Source of the DNA: Trichodesmium sp050015995
Lineage (GTDB): Bacteria; Cyanobacteriota; Cyanobacteriia; Cyanobacteriales; Microcoleaceae
Direction: 5' to 3'
Length of the DNA stretch: 64,000 nt
Assembly (NCBI RefSeq): GCF_050015995.1
Contig: NZ_JBNHEP010000223.1
Location: 62,001 to 126,000 of the forward strand
Part shown: piece after piece, positions 1-9,467 of the stretch
How the letters are laid out: each line of letters opens with the position of its first letter
Numbering within the stretch: the first letter of the stretch is position 1
Made by a program: the position numbers and the translations under genes
Notes under the pieces: model-generated
Databases searched by the model: none
What the model saw: only the letters and a program-made list of their open reading frames with translations
Told to the model about the DNA's origin: nothing

Positions 1-104
1 GAGCAAGAGGGGTGGGTGCAGCAGCCCGTGAAACGTCAACCCGCCGTGGGGCTAAGGCTCGGTAGGAATCCCCGTGCCTTTAGGTCGGGGAGGATGTCAA
101 AGAG
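1..104 (+). mobile_element. Right end (omega-RNA 3' part) of a tnpB-type IS200/IS605-family element; body lies left of the window
   Basis: The stretch ends in a GC hairpin (CCCCG at 70-74 pairing with CGGGG at 86-90) followed by AGGATGTCAA. The complete tnpB element near 36.3-37.6 kb ends the same way: GGAATCCC, then a hairpin, then GGGAGGATGTCAAG. In tnpB elements the right end is also the 3' scaffold of the guide RNA (family knowledge), so the bases after about position 100 would be the guide. A diverged copy lies inverted at 3538-3640. Any tnpB for this copy would be outside the window. Confidence 0.6.
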
Positions 105-153
105 TAGAGTTCTATCGTATATCATTGATATCTCAACCGCCATACTTCCATAC

Positions 154-1488
154 CTAGATACCTTCCCAAGGACGATAACCTTGTCTCAACATCTCATATT
201 CTTGATTGATTTCTCTGTCTAAAGAAATATAAGAAACTCCTTTCTTAATCTTTTCAATGGTAGCCTGCATACAGGCTAATCCTGCTTTATACTCCGAAAT
301 ATTTGTCACGTTTATCCGAAAGCCAATTTTCTTTGTAAACATTGAGCTTAAAGGTAAAAGTGTAACCTTTCCAATTTGAGAAAAATATTCACCCAATTTA
401 TAACTATCCGCTATCCCTAAACTCTTCATCCTAGATTCTAGTTCTGAGTTAAACCCAATATTGACAAAAGGCCCTGCACAGCTACTTTTTATAATCTTCA
501 TTCCCATAGCCAAGAAATCAGAAGTCATCAGAAAAGCTTCAGCATTAGTCCTCAAGATCTCTAACTCTTTTCTCAATTCTTCACGATGATTCAAGTCTCT
601 TTTGTTTAGAGCCCAAGAAGCTGTAAGTACCTCTGCATTGGTGTAACGAATATGTGCTGCGACAACAAAGCGCTTAATGTCCTTCACAAGCTCCTCATTC
701 TGACTCGTCAAAAAACCTACTTTGCCAATACCGTCAATTCCAAATTGTCTTCGCATTCCACAGGTTGTAATAACTAAATCTGAGCGACTACTCACACTAG
801 CCACTGAAACTTGGTCATTTTCTATTGCTTCAGTTCCTGAAAAATACAGATCATTAATGATTAGGATATTATGTTGATGCGCGACCTCGGCTAATTCTTT
901 TAACTCATCTGCACTATAAATTTGGCACCAGGGATTATTAGGGGTTTCCAGTATAAAAGCAGCAATTAGATATCCATTCTTTTTTGCAGTACAAATGACT
1001 TCTTCCAATTTGTCTGGCTTAATCTTAAAACTAGAGGGACAAACTTCTACTAAATGCCGATTAGTGCCACAAAATATATCTATATTATGGTTGTAGCGAA
1101 AGTTACCTTCTGGATAAATGACTGTAATAGGTTTAACATTTCCTCCCATCCGTAATAATCTATCTTTGGAGGCTAGAATCGACATTTTAATAAGAATTGT
1201 TGAAGTCTTAGGGAAAATAGCTACAGATTTCGGATCAACCTTAGGAAAAGAGGGAATTAATCCAAAAATCTTTTCTGCACCTAGATTAGCAAGAATTTCT
1301 GGCACAGTTACTTTATGAGAATCGATTAAATACTGGGCAGGGTAAGATGCATATAAATTCTCCATTTCTAGCATTAGATCTTTCTTCTTATATTCAGGGG
1401 CATCTGAATGACCCAGATCAACCTGACCTTGATAGCGTTTAAGTTTTCTAAATAATTCATACTCTTCTGTTGAACGTGATTTCATCAT
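154..1488 (-). CDS. Fold-type I PLP (class I/II aminotransferase-like) protein, apparently lacking the Schiff-base lysine
   Basis: The 444-residue protein has the usual landmarks of class I/II aminotransferases: an N-N-P-W motif in place of NPTG, then N-D-L-Y in place of the D-x-x-Y cofactor motif, then a segment aligning with the S-x-S-K-x-F-G lysine loop. That loop reads C-G-M-R-R-Q-F-G, so the residue expected to bind PLP is arginine. The following arginine motif G-x-R-x-G is also altered, to G-K-V-G. The fold assignment is from the sequence pattern; substrate and pathway are unknown. The protein may use another lysine, be a non-enzymatic homologue, or do unusual chemistry. The start is an ATG-ATG pair just inside a repeat that also occurs near 25.5 kb, so the native promoter may have been displaced. 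It sits between two inverted tnpB-element ends. Confidence 0.75.
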   Translation of the reverse strand: MMKSRSTEEYELFRKLKRYQGQVDLGHSDAPEYKKKDLMLEMENLYASYPAQYLIDSHKVTVPEILANLGAEKIFGLIPSFPKVDPKSVAIFPKTSTILIKMSILASKDRLLRMGGNVKPITVIYPEGNFRYNHNIDIFCGTNRHLVEVCPSSFKIKPDKLEEVICTAKKNGYLIAAFILETPNNPWCQIYSADELKELAEVAHQHNILIINDLYFSGTEAIENDQVSVASVSSRSDLVITTCGMRRQFGIDGIGKVGFLTSQNEELVKDIKRFVVAAHIRYTNAEVLTASWALNKRDLNHREELRKELEILRTNAEAFLMTSDFLAMGMKIIKSSCAGPFVNIGFNSELESRMKSLGIADSYKLGEYFSQIGKVTLLPLSSMFTKKIGFRINVTNISEYKAGLACMQATIEKIKKGVSYISLDREINQEYEMLRQGYRPWEGI

Positions 1489-1489
1489 A

Positions 1490-1808
1490 AAATTTCGCTA
1501 AGCAGGAAAAGTGCCAGTTTTAACGGCTGTATGGAAAGGAGTCAGGAGGAGAGAGAACCACTTTCATTTAGTAATTATGACGACGGGAGAATTTTTTTTA
1601 TGTCCAATCAAACGTATTTGATATTATGATTAGATGAAGCGATCGCCTCTCCCTTACGGTTTTAACCAGAGGTAATTATCCATTATCAATTATCAATTAA
1701 TGAACTACCTACCTTAATAGTTTAAGTTTGAGTCTAGGGAGAACGGGTTATAGCATTTTGAGATTTCCCATTCTCCCAAATCAAAAATTTTGTCAGAACT
1801 TTTAATAA
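1490..1808. other. Intergenic region with dispersed repeat and HIP1 site
   Basis: Positions 1490-1538 are nearly identical to the reverse complement of about 25525-25575; the shared core is AGCAGGAAAAGTGCCAGT. A HIP1 octamer lies near 1640 and an AT-rich tract of TTATCAATTA-like direct repeats near 1675-1700. No coding sequence was seen. Confidence 0.5.
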
Positions 1809-3464
1809 CTATTTATTCTTAGTTTTAAACTGTTCTAACCATTCCTGAATTTGAGAAGAAGCAATATCTCGTCCTCCCAAACCAAAAGCTAAAGCAATAG
1901 CTACTGCCATTGCTCCCATGAAAAGTCCAAAAGCTAGATTCACAATGCTGGGAGCAATACCCATTTGTTGCAGAGCCATAGCTGAGACTAATACAATAAT
2001 TCCAATCCGAGCAAGCTGACCCAAAAGTTTTGCTTGAGAATTACCAGAACTGGTAATTAAATTATAAGCAAGGTTAGCCAAGTACAAACCTATGGCCAAC
2101 ACTACCAAACCATAGAGAACCCGACCTGCAATTAATATTACTACGTTAACAATTAAGGTCAGAGCCTCAAGTTGCATAATCTGAGTAGCTGAAACTGTAG
2201 CAAATAGGATAATGGCCACAAAAGCTACAAGGCCAGCAATTTCAGATGGAGTCCGCGTAGTACCAGGTCCACCCTGAATTACAGTTGCATTTGGGTCGCT
2301 AGATGGGGAAGATGGTGGAGTGGAAGTTAAACCAAGCCAATTGAAAAGGTTATTAAAGCCAATACTTGTCAGAAGATTAGTAACTAAATCTTTAACAAAT
2401 TGACCAACAAAGTAAGCAATTGCAAGAACTACAACAGCCGCAAAGATTTTGGGGACAAATGTCAAAATATTGTTGAGCATCGCCACTGCTGGAGTAGTAA
2501 TGGCCTCAATATTCAGAGCACTCAGAGCAGCGATCGCTACAGGAATCAATATCAGTACATAAACAACCGTACCAATAATCGCAGAAAGATTTTGACTGCC
2601 ACTGGTTTGACTCATGCCCAACCTGGTGCCCATTTGATCCACACCTGTAGCAGCGAGTAGATTAGTAACAACTTTCTTAACCACAGTAGCGAGTAACCAA
2701 CCAACTGTAGCCAGAATAACAGCCTTAAGAATCCTGGGCAGAGCTTGTAAGATTTGATCCACCATGTTTTGAACAGGTTGTAGAGCAATCTGTAGTTGCA
2801 AAGCTTCCAGAATTACTGGCAAGAATAGTAAGAAAATCAGCCAATATATGGCATTAGCAATAGTATCGCTAACATCCATTTGACTTTCTGCTTGTCCATC
2901 ACTGACCTGCTGATTCAGACGGTCATTTAAACCAAATGTTTTAAGTCCTCTGCTTACTGCTAATTTAGCTATAGTTGCCACTAACCAGGCAATACCTAGC
3001 CAAATCAGGGCAGCCGCTATATTAGGTAAGAAGCTAGTTATTTCTGTGAGGAAAGCATTGAGAGGTTCAGAAACTGCGGTTAGCTGAAGCTTGTCAAAGA
3101 AGGCTATCAGAACAAAGATCATAATGATCCAGAACACTACAGAAGATATCCATTTCTCCACTGGTAGATTCTGAGCTTGTTCCTGACTGCCTGTCACCCA
3201 ACTAGCAATTTTGTTATCAATATTAGTCTTCTTGAATAGTTTTCCAACTATGCCGGAAATAATCCCAGCAACTATCCAGCCTACAACTAGAATTGCAATT
3301 GCTGTTATCATGTCCAAAATTAAAATTTTGTTAAAATTTTGGGACAGCATATCTACAGGAGTTGTTGGAGTTTGTGCGAAAATATCTGAGGCTAACATCG
3401 GATTAGCCTGAATTGGTTCACTGAGGTTGATTGATTGTGTGATGCTTTGCCAAGTGCCATTCAT
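1809..3464 (-). CDS. Multi-TM protein with conserved TM-helix repeats, MscS-like
   Basis: The 551-residue membrane protein has about ten hydrophobic segments in repeated blocks. Each block has an amphipathic L-P-x-I or V-P-K-I-F start, a long helix and a V-x-x-L-L-x-x-x-G stretch (near residues 140, 240 and 340), which fits the conserved TM-helix repeat family (PF05552). The C-terminus contains A-F-G-L-G-G-R-D-I-A, resembling the pore-helix end of MscS-type mechanosensitive channels, but no full MscS beta domain follows. Family members have been linked to osmotic or membrane-tension responses; here that is inferred. The C-terminal helix plus a short charged tail completes the protein, so it looks intact. 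No partner gene is adjacent. Confidence 0.75.
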   Translation of the reverse strand: MNGTWQSITQSINLSEPIQANPMLASDIFAQTPTTPVDMLSQNFNKILILDMITAIAILVVGWIVAGIISGIVGKLFKKTNIDNKIASWVTGSQEQAQNLPVEKWISSVVFWIIMIFVLIAFFDKLQLTAVSEPLNAFLTEITSFLPNIAAALIWLGIAWLVATIAKLAVSRGLKTFGLNDRLNQQVSDGQAESQMDVSDTIANAIYWLIFLLFLPVILEALQLQIALQPVQNMVDQILQALPRILKAVILATVGWLLATVVKKVVTNLLAATGVDQMGTRLGMSQTSGSQNLSAIIGTVVYVLILIPVAIAALSALNIEAITTPAVAMLNNILTFVPKIFAAVVVLAIAYFVGQFVKDLVTNLLTSIGFNNLFNWLGLTSTPPSSPSSDPNATVIQGGPGTTRTPSEIAGLVAFVAIILFATVSATQIMQLEALTLIVNVVILIAGRVLYGLVVLAIGLYLANLAYNLITSSGNSQAKLLGQLARIGIIVLVSAMALQQMGIAPSIVNLAFGLFMGAMAVAIALAFGLGGRDIASSQIQEWLEQFKTKNK

Positions 3465-3537
3465 GCTTTTCTTGGGTTAATGTGAGTTTGAATTAGCAAT
3501 CAGAATGATTGCTTTTATATGTCTAATAGCTTGAAGT

Positions 3538-3640
3538 TGACATCCTCTCGGGCGGGTTAGGCACAGAGATACTTACCGAGCCTTAGCTCCTCAGCGGGTT
3601 GACGTTTCATTAGATACTGCACCCACCCATTTTGCTCCCC
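3538..3640 (-). mobile_element. Orphan tnpB-element right end, inverted relative to the copy at 1-104
   Basis: The reverse complement closely follows positions 4-98: shared blocks are GGGTGGGTGCAG, TGAAACGTCAACCCGC, GCTAAGGCTCGGTA and GAGGATGTCA. The terminal hairpin is retained but with different bases (CTCT pairing with AGAG). No tnpB reading frame lies next to it, so it is a stranded end. It could still give an omega-like RNA if transcribed; that is speculation. Confidence 0.55.
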
Positions 3641-3819
3641 TCCCGGGGGGGGGATGGGGGTGGGTTACGCTTCCCTCCACGTCCGTTTAATGTCTCCGAA
3701 TGCCCTCCGGCGACTAATATATTTATTGTTGCGTTAATGATAATGCTTTTTTTGAAACAAAATCAACTAAAAAGTCGTGCGCTTATACGCCAGGCTTTAG
3801 ACCCTATTTTTCGGTAACT

Positions 3820-4275
3820 ATGCAATTTAGTCAAGTTTTCGAGCAACATATTTTAATTCGTGCCAGTGCCACTATTGTAGAACGTTGTATTACAGATAAC
3901 ATTCTTATGCACAAGTGGTTAAATCCAATGCTACGTTGTGAACCTGTGGGTAAATGGGATACATTTGTGGGAAGTCGTAGTAGATTCATCATAAATATTC
4001 CTTTTTTACAACCTTCTTTATATAGTGTTGTAGCTGAACGAGAACCTGGTTTAATTGTTTGGGAATTTCAGGGTTTTTTCCAAGGTCGCGATCGCTGGGA
4101 ATGTCAACCTGAACCTGAAGGTACTCGTTTATTAAATCGTTTTGAATTTGAGATACCTAATCCTATAATAAGGTTTGGTTTTAATCAGTTTGCTGCTTCA
4201 TGGACAAAAGCAGACATGGAAGCTCAACTAAGACGCTTGAAGAGAGTAGCAGAGGAGCAATACTATCATAATTAG
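3820..4275 (+). CDS. SRPBCC-superfamily protein (polyketide cyclase/dehydrase-like)
   Basis: This 151-residue soluble protein has the pattern of a small START/SRPBCC helix-grip fold: an N-terminal strand, H-K-W-L-N-P near residue 30, a central G-S-R-S-R-F strand, alternating strands with W-E-F-Q-G and R-W-E-C-Q-P, then a long C-terminal amphipathic helix rich in K/R/E. Such proteins bind hydrophobic ligands, and no specific ligand can be named. The ATG at 3820 follows a 26-codon open frame (from about 3739) that ends just before it; whether that frame is translated is unclear. The gene appears complete and monocistronic. A heptanucleotide repeat tract begins right after the stop. Confidence 0.65.
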   Translation: MQFSQVFEQHILIRASATIVERCITDNILMHKWLNPMLRCEPVGKWDTFVGSRSRFIINIPFLQPSLYSVVAEREPGLIVWEFQGFFQGRDRWECQPEPEGTRLLNRFEFEIPNPIIRFGFNQFAASWTKADMEAQLRRLKRVAEEQYYHN

Positions 4276-4310
4276 GGAGTAGGGAATAGGGAATAGGGAA
4301 TAGGGAATAG
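4273..4310. repeat. Heptanucleotide short tandem repeat (STRR)
   Basis: The 7-mer AGGGAAT is repeated about five times directly after the SRPBCC gene. Similar 7-base arrays occur at 19981-20033, 25138-25169, 34709-34741 and 40552-40589. Such STRRs are typical of filamentous cyanobacteria. Confidence 0.8.
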
Positions 4311-4699
4311 TTAAGATAAATGGGAATTATAGAGGAGGCAGTCGGAAGAATTATCCCTTGATTTTTCTGCAATTATTCTGCCTAAAATGCTAACTTTTTG
4401 GGCTTTTAAATCCGAAAAGCTGGCACTATTTTTGAAGGAAAAAAGCTAAAGCTTTTTTCTATCAATGGTTTTATAGTTAATCAGCAAGCCCTAATTCATT
4501 GTTAATTATTAAATAATTCAGGTTGAAAGTCAATCCTCTTATTTTTAAGAACAGGTAATTGTTAATTGCTGAACCATAACTACTGTGAAGATTGATAGTA
4601 AGATGGGGTGAGATAGAATCCGGTAATACAGTATATGTTTATAATTCTATAATTACTTCAATCTCCCCATCTCCCCATCTCCCCACTCCCTAAAACAAA
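4311..4699. other. Intergenic region with half of a TCAGCAAGCCCTAA repeat
   Basis: Positions near 4476-4494 read TCAGCAAGCCCTAA, one terminus of the family whose fuller copies are at 22655-22868 and 34533-34774. Four units of an ATCTCCCC heptamer-like tract lie at about 4660-4687. Nothing looks coding. Confidence 0.5.
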
Positions 4700-5347
4700 T
4701 TATTCGCAAAATATTTTTTGCACCTGTGGTTGTTCTCTGACAAAATCTAGTCCTCTTTTAGCAAATTCTATAGCCTCTACAAAAAATGTTTCAATACCTT
4801 TAGCATCAATGACAATTTTATCAGTCCATTTAAAGTTTTGTACCAGTTCTAAAAATGATACTTCTCCATCAGCAATAATTTTATTAACTGCCTCAATAAG
4901 ATCGTTAGTTACCGTCGCTACATTACTATTCGGAGAAAAATAGCGACTAAATTCTTCAATAGCAAGTTCACCATAACGTGATTCTAATAATTTATTGACA
5001 AAATCGGGTTTAACCTCTAATTTATAACTTAAAATTTCTTGAACTTTATCTATATTTTCCTGACTAGCATTAGCTGTTAAAAATAGTGACTTTAATTGCT
5101 CAGACTGTTCTCCTGTATTGGCAAATTTCACTAAATCAGAAATAGCTATAGGTATATTAATCGATTCATAAGTAATCTTAATTTCATCTATCGCATCTGC
5201 TGGTTGAGAAGTAAAGATTAAAATACTAGAAATAATTGTTAAAATTCCTGCCAAAGAAATGTAGAAAAACTTTGATAATCCTTTACTGAAACCAGTAAAT
5301 TTGAATAATTTGTTCTTCAATACCCCTAAATTTAAAATATTTTTCAT
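4700..5347 (-). CDS. Secreted DUF1400-domain protein
   Basis: The ATG at 5347 is chosen because GAGGA lies about nine bases upstream; a GTG five codons further upstream is less likely. The resulting 215 residues start with basic residues, a hydrophobic segment and A-D-A followed by I-D-E-I, which looks like a signal peptide cleaved near residue 47. The rest matches the pattern of DUF1400 (PF07176): strand I-K-I-T-Y-E, a helix ending D-L-x-x-F-A-x-T-G-E, then Y-x-L-x-V-K-P-D-F-V and L-L-E-S-R-Y-G. In cyanobacteria this domain often precedes an alpha/beta hydrolase; here there is no hydrolase domain, so it stands alone. Exported location is inferred and its function is unknown. Confidence 0.65.
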   Translation of the reverse strand: MKNILNLGVLKNKLFKFTGFSKGLSKFFYISLAGILTIISSILIFTSQPADAIDEIKITYESINIPIAISDLVKFANTGEQSEQLKSLFLTANASQENIDKVQEILSYKLEVKPDFVNKLLESRYGELAIEEFSRYFSPNSNVATVTNDLIEAVNKIIADGEVSFLELVQNFKWTDKIVIDAKGIETFFVEAIEFAKRGLDFVREQPQVQKIFCE

Positions 5348-5532
5348 TCTGCTCTTCCTCACAATTTAATGGCTAGATTTGTTCAATGGTTTTTTGGTCT
5401 TATATCTAAGGTCTGAAATATTAGATATCAAGTTCCCCAGAGCTAATTTATTAAAGATGATATAAAGAGAGCCTGATAGAGCTAAGTTTAATATTTAGTT
5501 TATCAATCAACTCCGAGATCGGAAATATTCAG

Positions 5533-6357
5533 TTATAGATTTTGGCTAATTCTATCCAGTAATTGTCTAATTATCTCTACATCATCAGCTTGAGGAAAAT
5601 TCACTAGATAAGTTTCTAAATCTTGACGAGCTTCTGTCCAAAGATTTAGCTGATAATATAATACGCCTCGGTCTCGTTTTTCCATAACTGCATTTGGAAA
5701 TAATAGTAAAATCCGATCGATGGCTGCAATAGCTTTTAACCCCTCATTTCGGTTCAAATAAATTGCTTTAAGATTTGTCAACATTCGTGTTAAAAACTGT
5801 TTATTACTTACAGTTGCCAAAAACTGAGGTTGTAGTTCCACTGGTTGACCATAAATTTTGGCCAACTGTTCTTGACAATCTTGAGGAAAAAGAATTTCAC
5901 CTTGGTTAAAAGCATCTACATATATACCAACTTCTTCAAAATTAGGTCGAATTAAGAAATGTCCTGGCATTCCAATACCCACCATGGGAAAATTAATTCT
6001 TTTAGCAATTTCTAGATAAACTAGGGATAAAGTAATCGGAATTCCAGTGCGTCTTTCAATTACTTGATTCAGACAACTATTCCTTGGGTCATAATAATCA
6101 ATAGTATTTCCAGTAAAACCTAAATCATTATAAAGATAGTTATTAATACTCTTAATAATTCGTAAAGGATAGAGAGTTTCTGGTAATGTTTCTTGGACTT
6201 CATTTGCCATTGTATCAAGAGCATTTAGATACTCATCTGGGTCAAATTTTTGGTCATCTTCCAAAGCTAAATAAAGAGCAGCTTTAGCTAAATCTATTTT
6301 TTCATCGGATTTGTTAATTTCTGAATAAAATAACTCTCTATATGGGGAACAATTCAT
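5533..6357 (-). CDS. SirB1-family protein (transglutaminase-like plus TPR)
   Basis: The 274-residue cytosolic protein matches the SirB1/transglutaminase-like family. Residues about 35-190 carry Y-L-Y-N-D-L-G-F-x-G-N, then Y-Y-D-P-R-N-S-C-L-N-Q-V-I and R-R-T-G-I-P-I-T-L-S-L-V-Y, then P-G-H-F-L-I-R. The C and H in these motifs correspond to the catalytic-type residues of the fold. Residues about 195-270 form TPR-like helices (N-R-N-E-G-L-K-A-I-A-A-I-D and L-D-x-Y-L). The family is widespread but its biochemical role is not established. The gene is full length and faces into a 1.2 kb spacer on its 5' side. Confidence 0.8.
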   Translation of the reverse strand: MNCSPYRELFYSEINKSDEKIDLAKAALYLALEDDQKFDPDEYLNALDTMANEVQETLPETLYPLRIIKSINNYLYNDLGFTGNTIDYYDPRNSCLNQVIERRTGIPITLSLVYLEIAKRINFPMVGIGMPGHFLIRPNFEEVGIYVDAFNQGEILFPQDCQEQLAKIYGQPVELQPQFLATVSNKQFLTRMLTNLKAIYLNRNEGLKAIAAIDRILLLFPNAVMEKRDRGVLYYQLNLWTEARQDLETYLVNFPQADDVEIIRQLLDRISQNL

Positions 6358-7543
6358 ATTAGTACCTAGTCATTATTTCGCTTATCAGTTATCAGTACCT
6401 CCTATATAAAGAGGAGACTTGAGAGGGAAATTTTTCACTCAGAATTAAAATTACAGCAGTTTCCTACTTGATAAAAAAGTAGATATGTTGATGGTGTTAG
6501 GGAGCATAAAAGACGGGTCAGAGGATAGGGAACAAGCAAAAAATATTTACCCCGTTAGTTGTACCACATTAATCACCGATAGGGGAACTATCGAATTTGC
6601 GACGTATAGTCAGGAATTAGAATAGTTTGGGAAAATTTACTCATTCCAAATATTTTAAGTTTAATTTTGCTTACCTACTTCGTTAAATTTATAATCTAGT
6701 AATTGATAAAAATGTATTTTTTTTGTTCGTTGCTGTTTGGTTATTTTCCAGAATTAGAAAATAGAGTAATCGGCTAATTTAGTATAACTTGATTTATCCT
6801 TCTCTATCAGATATTTAGGTATCAGTTTATCAGTCAACAGTTAATATTTTTTCATTTTTATAATTTCTGAAAAAACATTGAATTCATTGCTTTTTCCTTC
6901 TTCTTTATTCCGTTAAACTGAAATAACTATATTTTATATTACCTCTTCCTTTCTGCCAAAATATTGAATTTATTTCTTCTTCCCTCTTATACTATTTATC
7001 AAAAACTTCTCTACATTTTCTTGAGTAGGGAAGTAGGGGAGTGGGGGAGAGATAAATATGAGAATAATTAATACAAAATGTCTAATACTTATCAAAAAAG
7101 TTATTCTGTCTGTGTTAAATACTTAATAACTGAAGTAGCATCAAATTATAGCATTAATGCATAATGAATAATTATACCATTTTGAAAAAAGAATGTTACA
7201 AATACTTGGATGCGATCACTTTTGAAATATTGGATACTGACAGGCGATGTAGCTACGCTAGGCTGCGCCAACGTACCTAAATATTGGCCATTGATCAAGC
7301 ATTAACAATAAATTCCCATCCAGTTATTCCAGCTACTACTTTTTGGGTTAACTTGTTTAAACTTTTAGTCAGAGCATTTTGTAATACCAATTTACTTTAA
7401 AAATGTCACAAATAGTTCCAAACTTCAGATGATAAATAATTGCCTGAAATTACGGTAGCATCAAAGTTTTGAACCTACAAAATCTTACTTTTTACTTTTT
7501 ACTTCCGTGAAACGGTATTACCTCTTCCTTCTTGCCTTTTCCT
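6358..7543. other. Long AT-rich spacer with repeats
   Basis: This 1.2 kb spacer has no convincing gene. A G-rich tract (AGGGGAGTGGGGGAG) at about 7030-7050 begins a stretch to about 7135 that resembles 22330-22395 joined to 22529-22580; the second locus carries an extra 129 bp inverted-repeat element, so this one looks like the empty site. A CTACGCTAGGCTGCGCC hairpin-like tract lies near 7252-7272. A MITE-like element follows at 7381-7521. Confidence 0.5.
7381..7521. repeat. MITE-like element, family GTAATACC, copy 1
   Basis: It begins GTAATACCAATTTACTTTAA and ends with GTGAAACGGTATTAC, giving GTAATACC terminal inverted repeats. The left end, including GTCACAAATAGTT, recurs in reverse complement at 19795-19843, and the right end at 19622-19640. 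It carries no reading frame, so it would depend on a transposase elsewhere if mobile. Confidence 0.6.
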
Positions 7544-9307
7544 TCAAATTCCGTGACTTTTTCCAATAACCCAATGTCGCCGAAAGAAACGAGCTAAAGC
7601 TGATTCTTCTAAAGATAAATAAATTGGTCTACCGTGGGGACAAGTACGAGGGTTACGAGTAAGTTGCCATTTATTTAATAAACTTTGCATTTCTGGTAGA
7701 CTTAAAGGAGTTCCATTTCTAATAGCACTACGACAAGAAGTAGCTACTTTAGCAGATTCTAGATCGCCTCCTTTACTCAGTTCAATTAAAGCATCAGCAG
7801 TGTCATTTCTTTTGGCTAACATTTCAGGAGCAGTGCGAGCTGCCCAAATAGAATCTCCGAAAATTTCCACCTCTATATTTAAGCGTTGAAGTTGTTCTAT
7901 TTGAGCGGAGGATAAATGATGCAAAATAATCGGAGTTTCCAAAGAAGTTATTTGCCAAGCATCGCATAATTCTTCATATAAAATTCTTTCGTGGGCAATA
8001 TGTTGTTCTATCAACCAAATTCCACTGGGATGTTCCGCTACTATATAAGTATTATGTAATTGAGCGATCGCTTTTAATTCTATTAGTCCTAATTCTCGAT
8101 CTTTTTCTTCTGTATTTTCTGGGGAAATTTCTATAGAGCGACGAGTTTGATAATTGCCTGTATTTTCTGAGACTTTTAATATTTTTTCTACTCTTTCTGA
8201 CAATGGAAATTCTGGCATTATATCCGCACTAAATTGTAATGCTTTACCAATTGCTAGATTGATTTGTTGTTGCCAAAATTTCAAATTATCTAGATAAATT
8301 TCAGTTTTCGCTGGATGACGGTTCCAGTTAATTTGATAGGGAAAAATTTGTAAATGAACAAAACAAATAGGATAGCGATCGCGAGGGCAAGTTCTCGCCA
8401 AAGAGCTAATAATTGTTTGTTCTAATTCTGGGACTTTTACCACCCTACCATTAATAGCAACTTTCACCCAATCAGGTCGTCTCCGATGACATCTATCTGG
8501 CAAACCTAAGACTAATTCTAATGATTGTCTATCCAAAAATTGAGAATCTTGATATTGGGAAAAGTTTGATGTTTCGATATTTAATTCTTTTGCTTCCTCC
8601 TCATCAATTTCTTGTTGAATATACTGTAAATCATTCAACCTTACTGTCGATAAAATTTGAGGTAAAATTTGTTTTGCTGTAGCACCAGGACTAATTTGTA
8701 TCCATAATTTACTACCCTGCCAAACTTGCCAAGTAACATCAGGATAACAAAGCGCTATTTGATAAATAATTAATTGTATGCCTCGCATTTGTTGGGCAGG
8801 AGAAGGCATTCCTTGGCGGCGTACAGGCCATTTCCCAAACAGATTAGAAACTTTAACAATAGTACCAGGAGCAATGGCAACCCTTTCAACTTCAACAGCT
8901 TTTCCTTCCTGGTTATAAACAACTCGCCAACCTTCATTTTCATTCTCTGAAAGAGGCGACTTAGGACGACTTAATATTTCTAAATTTGAGAGATTAGCTA
9001 AACTATGAAGTGCCTCTCCACGAAATCCTAAACTGGTAATTTTTGTAAGGTCTTGAAGATTAGTAATTTTGCTCGTACTATGAGGATTTGCTGCTTGTTT
9101 TAAATTAGCTAAATTCATACCCATACCATTATCAGAAATTTGTACTCGCCACTGTTCAGAAATGATAGAAATTATGATGCGAGTTGCACCAGCATCAAGA
9201 GAATTTTCTACTAATTCTCGTACTACTGCCGCTAAAGAATCAATCACTTCTCCAGCAGCAATTAAATTGACAACTTCTTTCGGTAAAGTTTGAATTTTAG
9301 ATTGCAT
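7544..9307 (-). CDS. mutL: DNA mismatch repair protein MutL
   Basis: The protein has the GHKL ATPase motifs in order near the N-terminus: A-A-G-E-V with L-V-E-N-S-L-D-A-G-A, then D-N-G-M-G-M, then G-F-R-G-E-A-L. The middle segment carries a transducer-like domain with R-H-P-A-K-T-E. The C-terminal dimerisation/endonuclease domain includes E-Q-H-I-A-H-E-R-I near residue 415 and the C-P-H-G-R-P metal-site motif near the end. The first motif normally starts with Asp (DQHA), so Glu here is a conservative change. MutL acts with MutS after mismatch recognition. The ATG at 9307 (M-Q-S-K-I) is preferred because it places the conserved K-I-x-x-L-P start at the N-terminus; another start lies four codons upstream. 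Length, 587 residues, is normal. Confidence 0.93.
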   Translation of the reverse strand: MQSKIQTLPKEVVNLIAAGEVIDSLAAVVRELVENSLDAGATRIIISIISEQWRVQISDNGMGMNLANLKQAANPHSTSKITNLQDLTKITSLGFRGEALHSLANLSNLEILSRPKSPLSENENEGWRVVYNQEGKAVEVERVAIAPGTIVKVSNLFGKWPVRRQGMPSPAQQMRGIQLIIYQIALCYPDVTWQVWQGSKLWIQISPGATAKQILPQILSTVRLNDLQYIQQEIDEEEAKELNIETSNFSQYQDSQFLDRQSLELVLGLPDRCHRRRPDWVKVAINGRVVKVPELEQTIISSLARTCPRDRYPICFVHLQIFPYQINWNRHPAKTEIYLDNLKFWQQQINLAIGKALQFSADIMPEFPLSERVEKILKVSENTGNYQTRRSIEISPENTEEKDRELGLIELKAIAQLHNTYIVAEHPSGIWLIEQHIAHERILYEELCDAWQITSLETPIILHHLSSAQIEQLQRLNIEVEIFGDSIWAARTAPEMLAKRNDTADALIELSKGGDLESAKVATSCRSAIRNGTPLSLPEMQSLLNKWQLTRNPRTCPHGRPIYLSLEESALARFFRRHWVIGKSHGI

Positions 9308-9467
9308 TTGTAGACACAAATTTAGCCACGGATGTACGGATTAGTGCAGCAGGGTGCGTTTTGCTGCACAACATGAAATATAAACATATTTTAAATAGTT
9401 TGGATAAATATAATTTGATAGTATATTATGTTCATAACTACTATAACTATATAAGAGCATAAAATTT

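Noticed and set aside
3632..3817. A 61-codon frame upstream of the SRPBCC gene
   Set aside because: The first half is poly-G repeat sequence; only a 26-codon tail looks neutral. Not enough to call a gene.
4181..4372. A 63-codon minus-strand frame over the SRPBCC gene end
   Set aside because: Antisense to a good gene and built largely from the heptamer array.
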